A stretch of DNA of 64,000 nucleotides from Hexactinellida sp. DTS-2022 (Eukaryota > Porifera > Hexactinellida). The stretch is taken from assembly GCA_028753945.1 (NCBI GenBank), contig JAPNXP010000012.1, positions 3,534,001 through 3,598,000 of the forward strand. The letters run 5' to 3'. The translations under genes and the position numbers were made by a program. Within the stretch, counting starts at the first letter, position 1. The number at the start of each line of letters is the position of its first letter. Below the pieces are notes generated by a model. That model made no database searches and was not told where the DNA came from. It saw nothing but the letters and a program-made list of their open reading frames with translations. Below, piece after piece: positions 31,634-43,262 of the stretch.

Positions 31634-32439
31634 TTTGCTCTATTTTCAGAATCACCTGAGAAGGACTTCTCAATTGTAAATATTACAGGAAGGATATCAT
31701 ATTTTGAGTTGGTTGACTAGAGTATATTTAGTAATTGTCGAATTGTCTAATGTCTTTTCATTTTATCATACCAATCCCATATTTATTGACCCGGCGCTTA
31801 TTCGAAGCAATACGTTATATTATGGGAAATCATATAGAAATTATTTAACAGCTCGCTAGCCTATGTACAGATGACCGTTGTATAGAATGAGATTTAGCAC
31901 ATTCTACTGTACAACATATAGGTAGCAGAGCAGGAAATCCCAACCTCTTTCAGCTGTTGCCCCTAAGTACATTATATCCGTGGATCTCAGCTTTAGATTT
32001 TTATAAAGACATTTTCAAATTAAATACAAAATACTAATCCAGTAAGCGAATTTTTCGATAATTGGATTTTTTCGATAAAAACTGATTAGTTGGATTTTTT
32101 CGATAATAACTGATTAGTTGCTGCATGAATATACTCTCGACCAATTAAATTACCGGATTACTTATATGGAGCTCAGTTAATGGTAACTGAACTGCCATAT
32201 AAGGAAGTTTTTGATTTCTAAAAAACCCATAACCTCAGAAATGAAATTTAAATATAAATAACAACCACTTCAGTTACCAGTAAGTAACTCAGCTCAATAT
32301 AAGTAAATCTTAAAATTACAGCCTCTGTTAAGCATTCTATAATGCACACTAACAAATATAGAAAATCCTTTTATACTAATTGGATGATAGCTGCTAATGC
32401 ATACAGGGACAACCCTCGAATTTAATTTGCTATAATCCA
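31634..32439. other. Downstream region of the gene, mostly featureless
   Basis: AT-rich. A small inverted repeat at 32163-32304 (GAGCTCAGTTAATGGTAACT against AGTTACCAGTAAGTAACTCA) and three TTGGATTTTTTCGATAA-type words at 32055-32110 are the only structures seen. I did not identify a convincing polyadenylation signal close to the stop. Confidence 0.5.
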
Positions 32440-33220
32440 TAATTGGATTAAATAGGTGTTAAAAATATTTGATCAGAAATCGTAACCACAGGTGCAATTT
32501 AGAGTAAAACTGTTAAATCTAATTCTATTGTTTCAACTTGTATTAATTATATTGATTCAACTTGTGAGATCGGGTATGCTTCTATTTTCTAATTGAAGAA
32601 TATTATGTGAGTATATTTCATTCTGCAAGAATACTCTACTATTAATTTATAATTAATTCAGTCTTAATGTAACATATAGAGATGGTTCCAAAATGTTTAT
32701 AGGGATTATCGAGTGTGCGGAATTGAAATAGGTTGCCAAATTCATTTAAATTACTATTTACAACAAATAATATAACTCAAAAAATGTAAATTCACCTTGA
32801 AATTGGTGTTAAATTTTTAATAATATTAGTAATAAGTATTTATACTAATTTGCTAAATACCATTAATCTCAGAGATGATACAAGATAGAAACAAACTTCA
32901 AATTGATCAATTGATCCTTATGCCACATAACACCTCTACAAATGGGTGTTGACACCTTGAGGTGATGATGAATCGTCAATAAAATGTGTTTTTACAATTT
33001 TGTGAATTCAATATTTCGAATGGGTTGGTTGGTGTTGGGTGAGCACCCAACACGCACATAAAAAATGCTGACTCATCACTTATTATATTCTACTGAAACT
33101 TGAATATCTTTGAAATGAAGTGAGCTAAAACGAAACTTCCAACTCACTAAGGGTCGTTGCCTTTTGAAACACCTTTCTGAAATAATTTAAAACCTTCATA
33201 GTGATGATGACATGGCGAAA
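32440..33220 (+). repeat. Modular repeat, truncated long monomer
   Basis: Begins with a short inverted fragment (ATCGTAACCACAGGTGC, minus orientation), then continues in plus orientation through GGGATTATCGAGTGTGCGG, GGTGTTGGGTGAGCACCCAA and CCTTCATAGTGATGATGACA to H6. No genes seen. Confidence 0.75.
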
Positions 33221-33341
33221 AAAATCCAAAATTGCAGCTGTGCCGACAGCATGTTCCTTTGGAGGCACTATCATTAAACCACCACCAAAAAATAGTTCCA
33301 CCAAAGGAACATGCGTCGGCACAGCTGCAATTTTCGATTTT
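33221..33341 (+). repeat. Hairpin core H6
   Basis: Belongs to the shorter-arm subtype AATTGCAGCTGTGCCGAC (CAG-CTG without the extra CC). The loop is CATTAAACCACCACCAAAAA. Confidence 0.88.
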
Positions 33342-33522
33342 GATTATTATTATTTTTTCTCCGTAGACGGTGCCCTGGCCACATCTGTATACATTGAGGG
33401 TTGAAACTTGGCATGTAGGTGCGTATGGACCGTCTAATTTGCACCTGGGGTTCCGATTTTTTATTAACACATTTTGCACACATTTTTGACACCTTTCAAA
33501 ATTTGTCTGGTCCATAACTAAA
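33342..33522 (+). repeat. Right-module fragment between two opposed hairpins
   Basis: CTCCGTAGACGGTGCCCTGG to GTCTGGTCCATAACT, then it joins directly to hairpin H7 in the opposite orientation. Most of the monomer is missing. Confidence 0.8.
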
Positions 33523-33648
33523 AAAATCCAAAATTGCACCCTGTGCCGACGCATGTTCCTTTGGTGGCACTATATTTTGTTGGTGGTTTATTGATAGTGC
33601 CTCCAAAGGAACATGCTGTCGGCGCAGTCTGCAATTTTGGATTTTTTT
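33523..33648 (-). repeat. Hairpin core H7, orientation switch point
   Basis: The GCATG without AG lies on the left arm and TCGCC follows the right arm, the reverse of H1-H6. It is fused to a plus-oriented module on its left and minus-oriented modules on its right. Confidence 0.88.
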
Positions 33649-34375
33649 TCGCCAAGTCATCAACGCCCAAGGTGTGAAGAACCATTTGTAAATTGGTCGT
33701 TGTCACAAGGAACGGTAGATAAATTTGAAGTTTGTTTCTATCATAAACCATCTTGAGTTACATGCCATTCATTCATTCTGTATTGATAATAAATTATATC
33801 ATTAGTTATTTATTTTAGCAATGTTATCTATCCACGGTGAGTTGAGTAGAGTCAACAAATTCCATATATTATTTAATTTTATTTAATCCATTGTATAGTA
33901 ATACTACAATTAAATAGAAGCTAGCTGGAATTTATAAGTTGAATCAATATAATTATCGCAAGTTGAAACAATAGAGTAAGATTTAACAAGTTAAATCAAT
34001 ATAATTATTACAAGTTGAAACAATAGAATTAGATTTAACAGTTTTACTGAAATTGAAGTGTGAGTAAACAAAGGAAATTTGCAACTCAATTGTGGCACAA
34101 TCTAAGCCCAATTTGAAAATTCGTGCACTGTGAAAAGGTGTAGAATTTAATTCTCTATCCAAATATGTTAATTTTATGAAGCTCACTATTTATTATTTAA
34201 TGTTATGAGGTGTAATTAGATTAAATAGGTGTCAAGAATTTTTGAACGGAAATCGTAACCCCAGGTGCAAATTAGACGGTCACTCCGCACCTACATGCCA
34301 AGTTTTAGCCCTTAAAGTATAAAGGTGAGGGCAGGGTACCGTCTACGGAGAAATATTAATAATAATAAAAATAAA
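33649..34375 (-). repeat. Modular repeat monomer, short form, minus orientation
   Basis: Contains the reverse of AAATGGTTCTTCACACCTTG, GTGGATAACATTGCTAAAAT, AGCTGGCTTCTATTTAATTG and GCACCTGGGGTTACG, ending in CTACGGAGAAAT. No genes. Confidence 0.8.
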
Positions 34376-34500
34376 AAAATCCAAAATTGCAGACTGTGCC
34401 GACGCATGTTCCTTTGGTGGCACTATATTTTGTTGTTTGTTTATTGATATTGCCTCCAAAGGAACATGCTGTCGGCACAGTCTGCAATTTTGGATTTTTT
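34376..34500 (-). repeat. Hairpin core H8
   Basis: The arms carry GCAGACTGTGCC/GGCACAGTCTGC, an AC variant of the usual GCC. The loop is ATTTTGTTGTTTGTTTATTG. Confidence 0.88.
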
Positions 34501-35239
34501 TTCGCCCAGTCATCAACGCCTCAAGGTGTCAAAAACCATTTGTTAATTGGTCCGAGTCACAAGGAATGGTAGATAAATTTGAAGTTTGTTTCTACCGTAA
34601 ACCATCTTGAGTTTAAAGCCATTCATTCATTATGTATTGATAATAAATTATATTATTTTTAGTTATTTATTTTAGCAATGTTATCCACGGTTAAGTTGAA
34701 TTAAGTCAACAAATTCCTTATATTATAATATTTTATTTAATCCATTGTATAGTAATACTACAATTAAATAGAAGCCAGCTGGAATTTATAAGTTAAATCA
34801 ATATAATTATCGCAAGTTGAATCACTAGAGTAGGATTTAACAAGTTAAATCAATATAATTATTACAAGTTGAAACAATGGAATTAGATTTCACAGTTTTA
34901 CTGAAATTGAAGTGTGAGTAAACAAAGAAATTTCAACCCCCATTTATGGCAGAAATTGACACCTTTATTGAAATATTTTTTCTCCCATCAGACGCAGAAT
35001 TTTATGGCGAATCCAAATGTGAAATAAAATTTGGGGGTTTTGTAAAACAATTTTTGAGTTATGGACCAGACAAAATTTGAAAGGTGTTAAAGATGTGTCA
35101 AAAATTTGTTAATAAAAAATCGTAACCCCAGGTGCAAATTAGACGGTCCCATCGCACCTACATGCCAAGTTTAAGCCCATCAACAATTAAGCTCTGGCCA
35201 GGGCACCTTCTACGGAGAAAAAATAAAATAAATAATATA
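34501..35239 (-). repeat. Modular repeat monomer, short form, minus orientation
   Basis: A well-preserved copy with TTCTCCCATCAGACGCAGAA and GGGCACCTTCTACGGAGAAA. No genes seen. Confidence 0.82.
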
Positions 35240-35359
35240 AATCCAAAATTGCAGCTGTGCCGACGCATGTTCCTTTGGTGGCACTATATTTTGGTGGTGG
35301 TTTATTGATAGTGCCTCCATAGGAACATGCTGTCGGCTCAGCTGCAATTTTGGATTTTT
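35240..35359 (-). repeat. Hairpin core H9
   Basis: Short-arm subtype. CATAGGAACATGC replaces CAAAGGAACATGC and the right arm has GTCGGCTCAGC. Confidence 0.87.
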
Positions 35360-36435
35360 TTTTTGCCATGTCATCATCACTATGAAGGTATTAAATTATT
35401 TCAGAAAGGTGTTTCAAAAGGCAACGACCCTTAGTGAGTTGGAAGTCTCCATTTAGCTCACTTTATTTGAGAGATATTCATGTTTCAGTAGAATATAATC
35501 TGTGATGATTCAGCATTTTTAAGTGCGTGTTGGGTGTTTACCCAACTCCAACCAACCCATGCGAATTATTTAATTAACAAAATTGGAAAATACATTTTTT
35601 TACGATGTCATCATCACCTTAAGGTGTCAAGACCCACTTGTATAGGTGGCACGTACCATAAGGATCAATTGATAAATTGGAAGTTTGTTTCTATCTTGTA
35701 TCATCTCTGAGATTTATGATATTTAATTAATTAGTATAAATAATTATTAATATTATTTATAATTTAATACCAATTTCAATGTCAACTTATATTTATAAAG
35801 TTTGATTATTTTGTCATAAATAATAAATTAATTTATTTGGCTATCAAATTTGAATTCCGCACACTCGATAACGCCTAATAAACAAATTGGGAGCATCTAT
35901 ATAAGTCATATACTGACTTAATTAATTATAATTAATTACGTCAGTATATTAACAGTGCAAGAGTATTCTTGCAGAAGTAAATATAATCACATAATCTGTC
36001 GTTGTTATTGAAATCTATAATCTTAGTTTTCAATTGGAAAATAGAAGCCTACTCGATCTCACAAGTTGAATCAATATAATAATCACAAGTTGAAACAATA
36101 GAATTAGATTTAACACTTTCAACTGAACTGAAGTGTTAGTAAACAAAGGAAATTTCCAACTCAATTGTGGAACAAACGAAGCCCAATTTAAAAATTCGTG
36201 CACTGTGAAAAGGTGTAGAATTTAATTCTCTATCGAATGCATATAAATTAAATATTCGCGGATATTTATTGTTCTTTTTCTAATATTAAACAGGTGCAAA
36301 AATGTGGCCAAATAAATGTGATAAAAAAACGTGACCCCAGGTGCACATCTGTAACCCATGAGACACATATCCTGAAAATTTGGGCTCTTAGTTAATAAAC
36401 CTCTGTTCTGTGGAGAGGATACGGAAGGAAAATAA
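35360..36435 (-). repeat. Modular repeat monomer, long form, minus orientation
   Basis: Passes through GGGTGTTTACCCAACTCC, GCACACTCGATAACGCC and CACAAGTTGAATCAATATAA, and ends with the ACAGAACAGAG boundary subtype (GTGGAGAGGATACGGAAGG) before P array A3. Confidence 0.78.
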
Positions 36436-36674
36436 TAACCAAGGCACTAAGACCAATACTGGGCCACTATACTATAGTATAGTCGGCACAGTAATAACCA
36501 AAGCACTAAGACCAATACTGGGCCACTATACTATAGTATAGTCGGCACAGTAATAATAAAGGCAGTGATTCCAATACTGGGCCACTATACTATAGTATAG
36601 TCGGCACAGTAATAATAATAAAGGCAGTGATTCCAATACTGGGCCACTATACTATAGTATAGTCGGCACAGTAA
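36436..36674 (-). repeat. P array A3: four units
   Basis: Four near-palindromes in minus orientation with spacers ATAACCAAAGCACTAAGACC or AATAAAGGCAGTGATTCC. Sequence to its left is minus-oriented and to its right plus-oriented, so it marks a second orientation switch. Confidence 0.87.
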
Positions 36675-37179
36675 AAATGTTTTACTAAATCCCAAATTTT
36701 ATTTGACATAAGGATTCACCATAAAATTCTGCGTCTGATGGGAGAAGAAGATTTTCAACAAAGGGTTTAATTTCTGCCATAAATGGGGGTTGAAATTTCT
36801 TTGTTTACTCACACTTCAATTTCTGTAAAACTGTGAAATCTAATTCCATTGTTTCAACTTGTAATAATTATATTGATTAAACTTGTTAAATCTTACTCTA
36901 TTGTTTCAACTTGCGATAAATATATTGATTCAACTTATAAATTCAAGCTGGCTTCTATTTATTTGTAGTACTACTATACAATGGATTAAATAAAATAATA
37001 TAATATATGAAATTTGTTGACTTTATTCAACTCACCGTGGATAACTATAATAAATAACTAATAATATAATTTTTATCAATACTAATGAATGAATGGCATT
37101 AAACTCAAGATGGTTTATGATAGAAACAATTAACAAATTGTTCTTGGCACCTTGAGGCGTTGATGACTGGGCGAAAAAA
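36675..37179 (+). repeat. Modular repeat monomer, truncated at its start
   Basis: Begins inside the right module (AAAATGTTTTACTAAATCCC), lacking the CCGTAG boundary, and reaches H10 by the short path. Confidence 0.78.
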
Positions 37180-37300
37180 AGTCCAAAATTGCAGCCTGTG
37201 CCGACAGCATGTTCCTTTGGAGGCACTATCAATAAGCAACCAATAAAATATAGTGCCACCAAAGGAACATGCGTCGTCACAGGCAGCAATTTTGGTTTTC
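37180..37300 (+). repeat. Hairpin core H10
   Basis: Loop CAATAAGCAACCAATAAAAT. The right arm has GTCGTCACAGGCAGC, so arm pairing is slightly weakened. Confidence 0.87.
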
Positions 37301-38349
37301 ATTCTTCCGTAGATTATCCACAGAACAGAGTTTAATTAACTAAGAGTCCAAATTTTCAGGATATATGTCTCATGGGTTACAGATGTGCACCTGGGATCAC
37401 GAATTATTAGTTTCGATTTGGGAAAATTGTTAACGGGACTTTTTTTTTCCCATAGGAAAATAAATGCAATAACAAAAATATTTTTTAAATCATTAGCTTC
37501 AGAAAAGTATTTTGGAGCTGATAGCTCTTCACGATTTTTAAAATTCGTTTTCATTTTCCTGATAATTAGGCTCAAAGTTACCACAATTCACCCTTAAGGC
37601 CTTAACTTTCTAAAATCTTAAAATCTAAATATTCAATTATGCAATCATTTCGTGGTTTCGATGAAGAACTACTATTTGTGAATAATTCAATAGATTCAGT
37701 GTTATTTCGATTCAAGTTATTGTTGATACGTATCAATAATTACATTAAAAAATTCTAGTATATATGAATAATTAATTTACATTCAATAGCTATTACTATA
37801 CAAATCAATTTCTAATACAATAGTTGTGTAAAGTTTTCTCCTATATGAAAATTTCAATTTCACTCAACAGTTATTCAATTTCAGAACGATTTCTCATGTT
37901 CCAAGTTTCAAACAATGGATTAATGAGATGGAATATCTATTTGTATAGATATTTGTCTATTTGTGTGTGTGCATGGTGCCCGAAATGTATTAGAGTGTAA
38001 GGGGGGTTTATAACACATTAATAATGGCAATATAGACTTAATCCCATATGTAATTCTAAGTAAACAAGTGCAGTATGCTGATTTCAATTTTAAAACGATA
38101 ACTGATATATAAACAATGGATTATTGAAATGGAATTTCTAGTTTATGACTATTCGTTTGTGTGCTTGTTTGGTGCCCGAATTGTATTAGAGTGATAGGGG
38201 GGGTCTAAAAGCATTTATAATGGAAATATAAACCTAAACTCAAGATGGTTTAAGATAGAAAGAAGCATGAAATTTATCAAACGTTCCTTTGTCCCGTAAC
38301 AAATTGATAAATGGGTGTAAACAGCTGTGACGTTCATGACATGGCGAAA
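37301..38349 (+). repeat. Modular repeat monomer, third subtype, without MITEs
   Basis: CCGTAGATTATCCACAGAAC through GCATGGTGCCCGAAATGTAT to TTCATGACATGGCGAAAA. It is the uninterrupted partner of 3901-5950 and shows the empty sites for its MITEs. No genes. Confidence 0.8.
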
Positions 38350-39090
38350 AATATCCACAATTTCAGCCTGTGCCGACAGCATGTTCCTTTGGAGGCACTA
38401 TCAATAAACCACCACCAAAATATAGTGCCACCCAGTGGCGGATTATCATTGAGGCTAATGAGGCTGAAGCCTCAGGCCTCATAATTTGGGGGGCCTCAAA
38501 ATAATATGATGAGTCTAAAGTGGAAATAGCTCTTCGAATTTATTTATGCCTAATGATCTCAAACTGTACAGGTGAACGGATCTTTTCCAAGCTGAAGCGT
38601 ATTAAGATGAAGCTCGAGCAAATATGAGACAAGATCGTCTTAGTATTCTCTCTTTAATGTCGATAGAGAGCAATACTGTGCGTGAAATGATTTTCCATGA
38701 CGTAATCATTCAATTTGCAACAAGAAAGCAAGGAAGGAACACTTCATTTGATTCTTAACTTAATATATTTAATATCAGGGGGGTTTTTAAGGTTGAGACC
38801 TTGGTGCAACTCAGCGCGGCCTTGGTGTAACTCAACACTGTATCGGCCGCGGCCGACCCTTAATCGTGGTGTAACTCAACACTTCAATATTATTCACCAT
38901 TAGCTGATAAATTATATGTTTATGAGGTCAGGTAATCGGTATTATATAACAACTTATTGTTTAGTAAGAAATGTGTTAGTATATAATAGGGGCCTCAAAG
39001 GCAATTAGCCTCAGGCCCCAAGTGCAGTTAATCCGCCACTGGTGCCACCAAAGGAACATGCGTCGGCACAGGCTTAATTTTGGATTTTTT
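38350..39090 (+). repeat. Hairpin core H11, split by a hAT element
   Basis: The left arm and loop occupy 38350-38432 and the right arm 39042-39090. The insertion hit GTGCCACC in the right arm. The downstream arm is degraded (GGCTTAATTTTGG). Confidence 0.85.
38433..39041 (+). mobile_element. 609-bp hAT element with transposase C-terminus
   Basis: TIRs CAGTGGCGGATTA and TAATCCGCCACTG, exact 8-bp TSD GTGCCACC (38425-38432, 39042-39049). Subterminal GCCTCAGGCC motifs are present at both ends. The interior 38555-38760 encodes, with one frameshift, SNCTGERIFSKLKRIK then RQDRLSILSLMSIES. This is the hAT dimerisation domain seen in ZMYM/TTF-like transposases. It is an internal-deletion derivative of a known-type autonomous hAT. 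Confidence 0.9.
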
Positions 39091-39310
39091 TATTATTATT
39101 ATTAGTCCGTAGATCCTCCACAGAACAGAGTTATATTTACTAAGAACTGAAATTTTCAGGACAGGTCTCATGGGTTACAGATGTGCACCTGGGATCACGA
39201 TTAATTTATTTCGACTTGGGAAGATCTTTAACGGGACTTTTTGCTTTTTTTGTTCCATAAAAAAATAAATGCAATAACAAGAGAAAATTTAGAATCATTA
39301 GTATCAGAAA
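39091..39310 (+). repeat. Truncated modular repeat after H11
   Basis: TCCGTAGATCCTCCACAGAA to ATTAGTATCAGAAAG, then it breaks into unrelated sequence (CATAGCCTACTATACATAAG). Confidence 0.75.
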
Positions 39311-39420
39311 GCATAGCCTACTATACATAAGGCCTATTCACTCATTAAAACCAGGGATAACAGGAAGTCGAGTTTTCCATAAGTGTTAATTTAATATAGT
39401 GATACTGATATCATATGTAC

Positions 39421-39635
39421 GGTAATGCGGAAATGGTTCGAATTTTTCAAAATAGGAAATAGTTCGAACAAAAAAGGAAATAGTTCGAATTTCATTTTGT
39501 ATTATTGGACCATGGATTCAAGCCGGGATTTTCTCATATCCATGGTGCAGCAACACTAAAAAATTCGAACAATTTCCGGTTTTGGTTTTTCGAACAATTT
39601 CCAGTTTTGGTTTTTCGAACCATTTCCAGCATACC
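39421..39635. mobile_element. 215-bp MITE, inverted sister of 26789-27002
   Basis: Begins GGTAATGCGGAAATGG and ends CCATTTCCAGCATACC. CATATGTAC is duplicated on both sides (39412-39420, 39636-39644), 8 bp plus one chance match. It carries ACCATGGAT in both orientations at its centre. Confidence 0.87.
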
Positions 39636-39735
39636 CATATGTACTACTTACACTAAATGAGTTACAATCACCACATAAGTGAATAGAAGGTATCACAAAG
39701 AATACATTATTACTTTGAACTAAGTTTTAAAATTT

Positions 39736-42440
39736 TCCTTTCAGAGTCTTTCGAAAGGGCATGGGTAGCTGATAGATTGATATTATTTGCTTTATTATTA
39801 AGAAAACAGTTGCTCGCAGTCACCAACACTCCATGTAACATTTCTCTACCTGTTGCATTACACTGGAAACACTCATAGGCAACCCCATCATTTTCTTCGC
39901 TTTCAAGTTTTAAGAGAGCGAGTTGGACTAAAATTGAGCGAGAATTGGAAGTGAGAAAGTTATTTAATAGAATAGGAGACTGTTCTATCTCGATAAATAA
40001 TTTCCAAAGGGTATTACGCAGCCTTCTCTATGATGAAAAAGTTCATTAAAACCTTCGAATTATGTAATGAGTGTATCCTATTTTTAACTCAAGATAAATC
40101 TCTCGATATTGAAGAAATTCCACCTACTTTTAAACTGATTCAGCTGTCTGATCGTGGTGGATTAAAGTGGCCATCGAAAACTGTTTTAGGCGTAGTTATT
40201 ATAACCAGAGATAAATGCCAATGCTTGTTGTATTTCCAAAGATGGGTCAGGAGACTCCTTACTAATGATCGAAGAATATATTTGTAAGTCAATAGCTTCT
40301 CCACAATCGGAAATGTCATCTTGTTCAGATGTGAAGGTGTTGAGAAATTCGATAAAAGAAGCTCTATCCTTCCGAACTGTAGTTTTGCGATTGAAAAGTT
40401 TTAGTATATTGGATAATTTTAACGTTCTCTCATTCTCAAGCACTTGACAAACTGATAGATTATAATTAGAGCCCGACATTTGCCTGTACAACCCAAAGTG
40501 GTGCTCAATAGGATCATTCTGCACAAATGAACTGAGTACGTAACTAAACCCGATATCTTCTGTCAGGTATTCAACAAGTTTGGGCAGAGTTATGCACGAA
40601 TGTCGAAAGCTTGTAAAAGTTTGGGGTGTTAATTTACCTTCTCGAAATCCTAATCCTTTCCACTGATCCAGCCAACAAACTACTGAAGATAAGAATTGGA
40701 ACCTGAGGTCATTCTGCTTGAGTGGCAAGCTATCTCGATCTCTGAGATGGATACCTTTCCAAGGGGTATTGACGTTAAATAATTTCCATACGCGACTAAT
40801 TATTTCAATAAAGCTACCGGTCTGGGTTCTGCTAATTTGGTCCATACTCGATTGCTGGATATTAAGAGCAGCGACGTTGGAACAATTGAAGATTCGTAGA
40901 GCTAGTTTAACATTCTGTCTTTCTAGAATAGATGGCCAACAAGCCTTGTAAGTTAGCATCGGTGCAAGTTTTGCAACAGACAGCTGTTCAGATTTATACT
41001 GTAGCCTCAAATCCTAAGTATATAATGTAGTGAGTTATTTGTAATGTAATAAGTAATACAAAAATAGTCAAAGATTACTTGATAGGCTGCCTGCGACAAT
41101 CTCATTGGATAGTTGGAGTGCAAGATATCTTCAAAGTGTGGGAAAATGTATGTACAGTTAAAGTCTTTTTGATTGAGCCAATTATTTCTAATGGTCTTTA
41201 TAATATGCACAAAATCGAACATCAAGTAGATCGATCGTTGGTCATTGTTTGGGTGTTGCACACGAGATAGAATTTTTTGCTATTTCCAAGCAATTTGAAA
41301 AGGTTGACATTAAGGGGATAATTGTCAGAGACAATTACATCAACCAAAAGACCAAACTGTTCGACATCTTTAATAACTTGCACGGTAACAGGAAGTAGAT
41401 CAGAAGCTTTCGGATTAACTAACGGGAGTAAACGTACAACAGAAGACCATTTCTTACATAAACTTGACACCATAAAACATAAAATAGTCTTGGCAGGTTC
41501 TATCCCACCAAAAGATTGGGAACCTTCGGCATAACCATAGATCCTTCCGCCTAATAAGAGATGTTTGGTTTAAAACAGGTCTTGGATACTTTTGTATGTT
41601 CCATAAACGGATATTTAACATAATGATATACTGTATATATAGAGCATTCAACTAACCTTTATATGTGATATTAGATTTAATATGTATTTCATCCATATTT
41701 AGACAGAGATGACGTTCGAATTGATTGAAGTCATTCGTTTCAGCTTTTAAAAATGTTAAAAACTCTGTCGAGACCAAAACTAGAGTATAAACGTCGTAAT
41801 GATGACTCGTGCGGCAAGGAGATACAGTCCATATTGCGTAGTTGTTTATAGCAAGCATGGGATGACAAATGAGACTTAAGTGAAAGAATCATTGTAATCA
41901 TGTTATAGCGCCGCCTAGGTTTTTTAACTATCGAGTTCTCCAGTTGACCCAAAATAAAGTGCAATTGAGTTAACAGATCTGGAAAATTATGCGTACCTAA
42001 AGTCAGTTAATAAAAAGTGAGATTCAAAGCAGTAAGTGTAGTTAATAATTAGTAGTTACCTGGCTCGTGTACTGTATCTTCAAGTAGTGTAATTGCTTGT
42101 TTTACAGATGATATGCTCTTTTGTACCTCTAAAGGAGATTTAATTAGCTCTAATGAACCACCAAATTCCAAAATGATTATTTTTTACTTACCGATTAATA
42201 CTCGATCAACACTGTAATTTCTCAGTAGATCAATCAAAGTACTGATTTGACGAATGTCATTAATGATTGGAATATTAAAATCAACTTGAGTTCCATGGTG
42301 GCAACATCTGACTTGTAGAGTATGGTCAATTGCAAGATAATTTTGAAGTATAATTATACAGGGTAAAAACCCTAACCATCTAAGGAAGTGCTTAACCAAA
42401 CTTTTTAAGGTTTTAATTGATACTTTAGGTCACTAGGAAT
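39736..42440 (-). pseudogene. P-element/THAP9-like transposase with short introns
   Basis: Minus-strand exons, upstream first. 42192-42420: VKHFLRWLGFLPCIIILQNY to DRVLI, donor GTAAGT. About 42065-42130: EVQKSISSVKQAITLLEDTV. 41657-41993: DLLTQLHFILGQLE, SLPHESSLRRLYSSF, frameshift near 41770, then CLNMDEIHIKSNITYK. 41070-41573: GRIYGYAEGSQSFGGIEPAK, VDVIVSDN, frameshift near 41250, then MFDFVHIIKTIRNNWL. 40186-41015: DLRLQYKSEQLSV to NDPIEHHFGLYRQMSGSNYN, to a stop. A further frame at 39736-39910 (ECFQCNATGREML) may be the C-terminus. DE, FDFVHIIK and EHHFG match P-element acidic motifs. Introns of about 50-130 nt have GT-AG borders in consistent phase. No THAP domain or TIRs found. Confidence 0.75.
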
Positions 42441-42883
42441 AGTTTAAGCCCAGACAACATTTTTGAAATTTGTTGGTTTTCACACAAACGGTGACGTCAT
42501 CACACGACTAATTTTTCACACTATCGGTAATAACTATTGATCTATATGTCGCCATGACATGAAAGTTGTATATTTGAATAGGGCGTAAGAAAACCTATCG
42601 ATTGATGTATAAATTATTTTAATCAGACGCCATCTGTATTTTTGTTTATGACGTCATCATAAATTTACTTTCGAGGGATTCAGCTGTTTATCACGACAAA
42701 CGTCACTTTACTCGATTTGAATTATTATGTTGACCTTATGCATGTTATAAATAACTTCCGCAAAGGACGTACACACGTTTTCGCAATTTTCGGAACTATA
42801 ATATAGACTAATACTTAGTAAATATACGACAATAATCCACCGATACATATATTCCAATATGTCTGGTGAAAAGATTGTGCATT
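42441..42883. other. Spacer upstream of the P-element relic
   Basis: Contains three TGACGTCA-type words (GTGACGTCATCACAC, ATGACGTCATCATAAA) but no ORF or repeat that I can name. A missing THAP-encoding first exon could lie here; I cannot see it. Confidence 0.4.
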
Positions 42884-43262
42884 TTTACTGTGCCGACTAT
42901 ACTATAGTATAGTGGCCCAGTTCTAATCTTACTGCCTTTATTGTATATTATTATTACTGTGCCGACTATACTATAGTATAGTGGCCCAGTATTGGAATCA
43001 CTGCCTTTATTACTGTGCCGACTATACTATAGTATAGTGGCCCAGTATTGGAATCACTGCCTTTATTATTATTTTTATTATTATTTTTACTGTGCCGACT
43101 ATACTATAGTATAGTGGCCCAGTATTGGAATCACTGCCTTTATTATTACTGTGCCGACTATACTATAGTATAGTGGCCCAGTATTAGAATCACTGCCTTT
43201 ATTACTGTGCCGACTATACTATAGTATAGTGGCCCAGTTCTAATCTTACTGCCTTGGTTAGT
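42884..43262 (+). repeat. P array A4: six units
   Basis: The longest array here, six near-palindromes in plus orientation. Spacers vary in AT-rich length (TTATTATTATTTTTATTATT once), while the palindromes themselves are nearly identical, which suggests recent homogenisation. Confidence 0.88.

Noticed and set aside
36436-36674. CRISPR-like array (35-bp palindromic repeats with ~22-bp spacers)
   Set aside because: Spacers are nearly identical and fall into only two types, there are no cas genes, and the surrounding DNA is eukaryotic with introns.
40030-41534. Plus-strand ORFs at 40030-40287, 40718-40951 and 41322-41534
   Set aside because: Antisense shadows of the P-element-like transposase exons.
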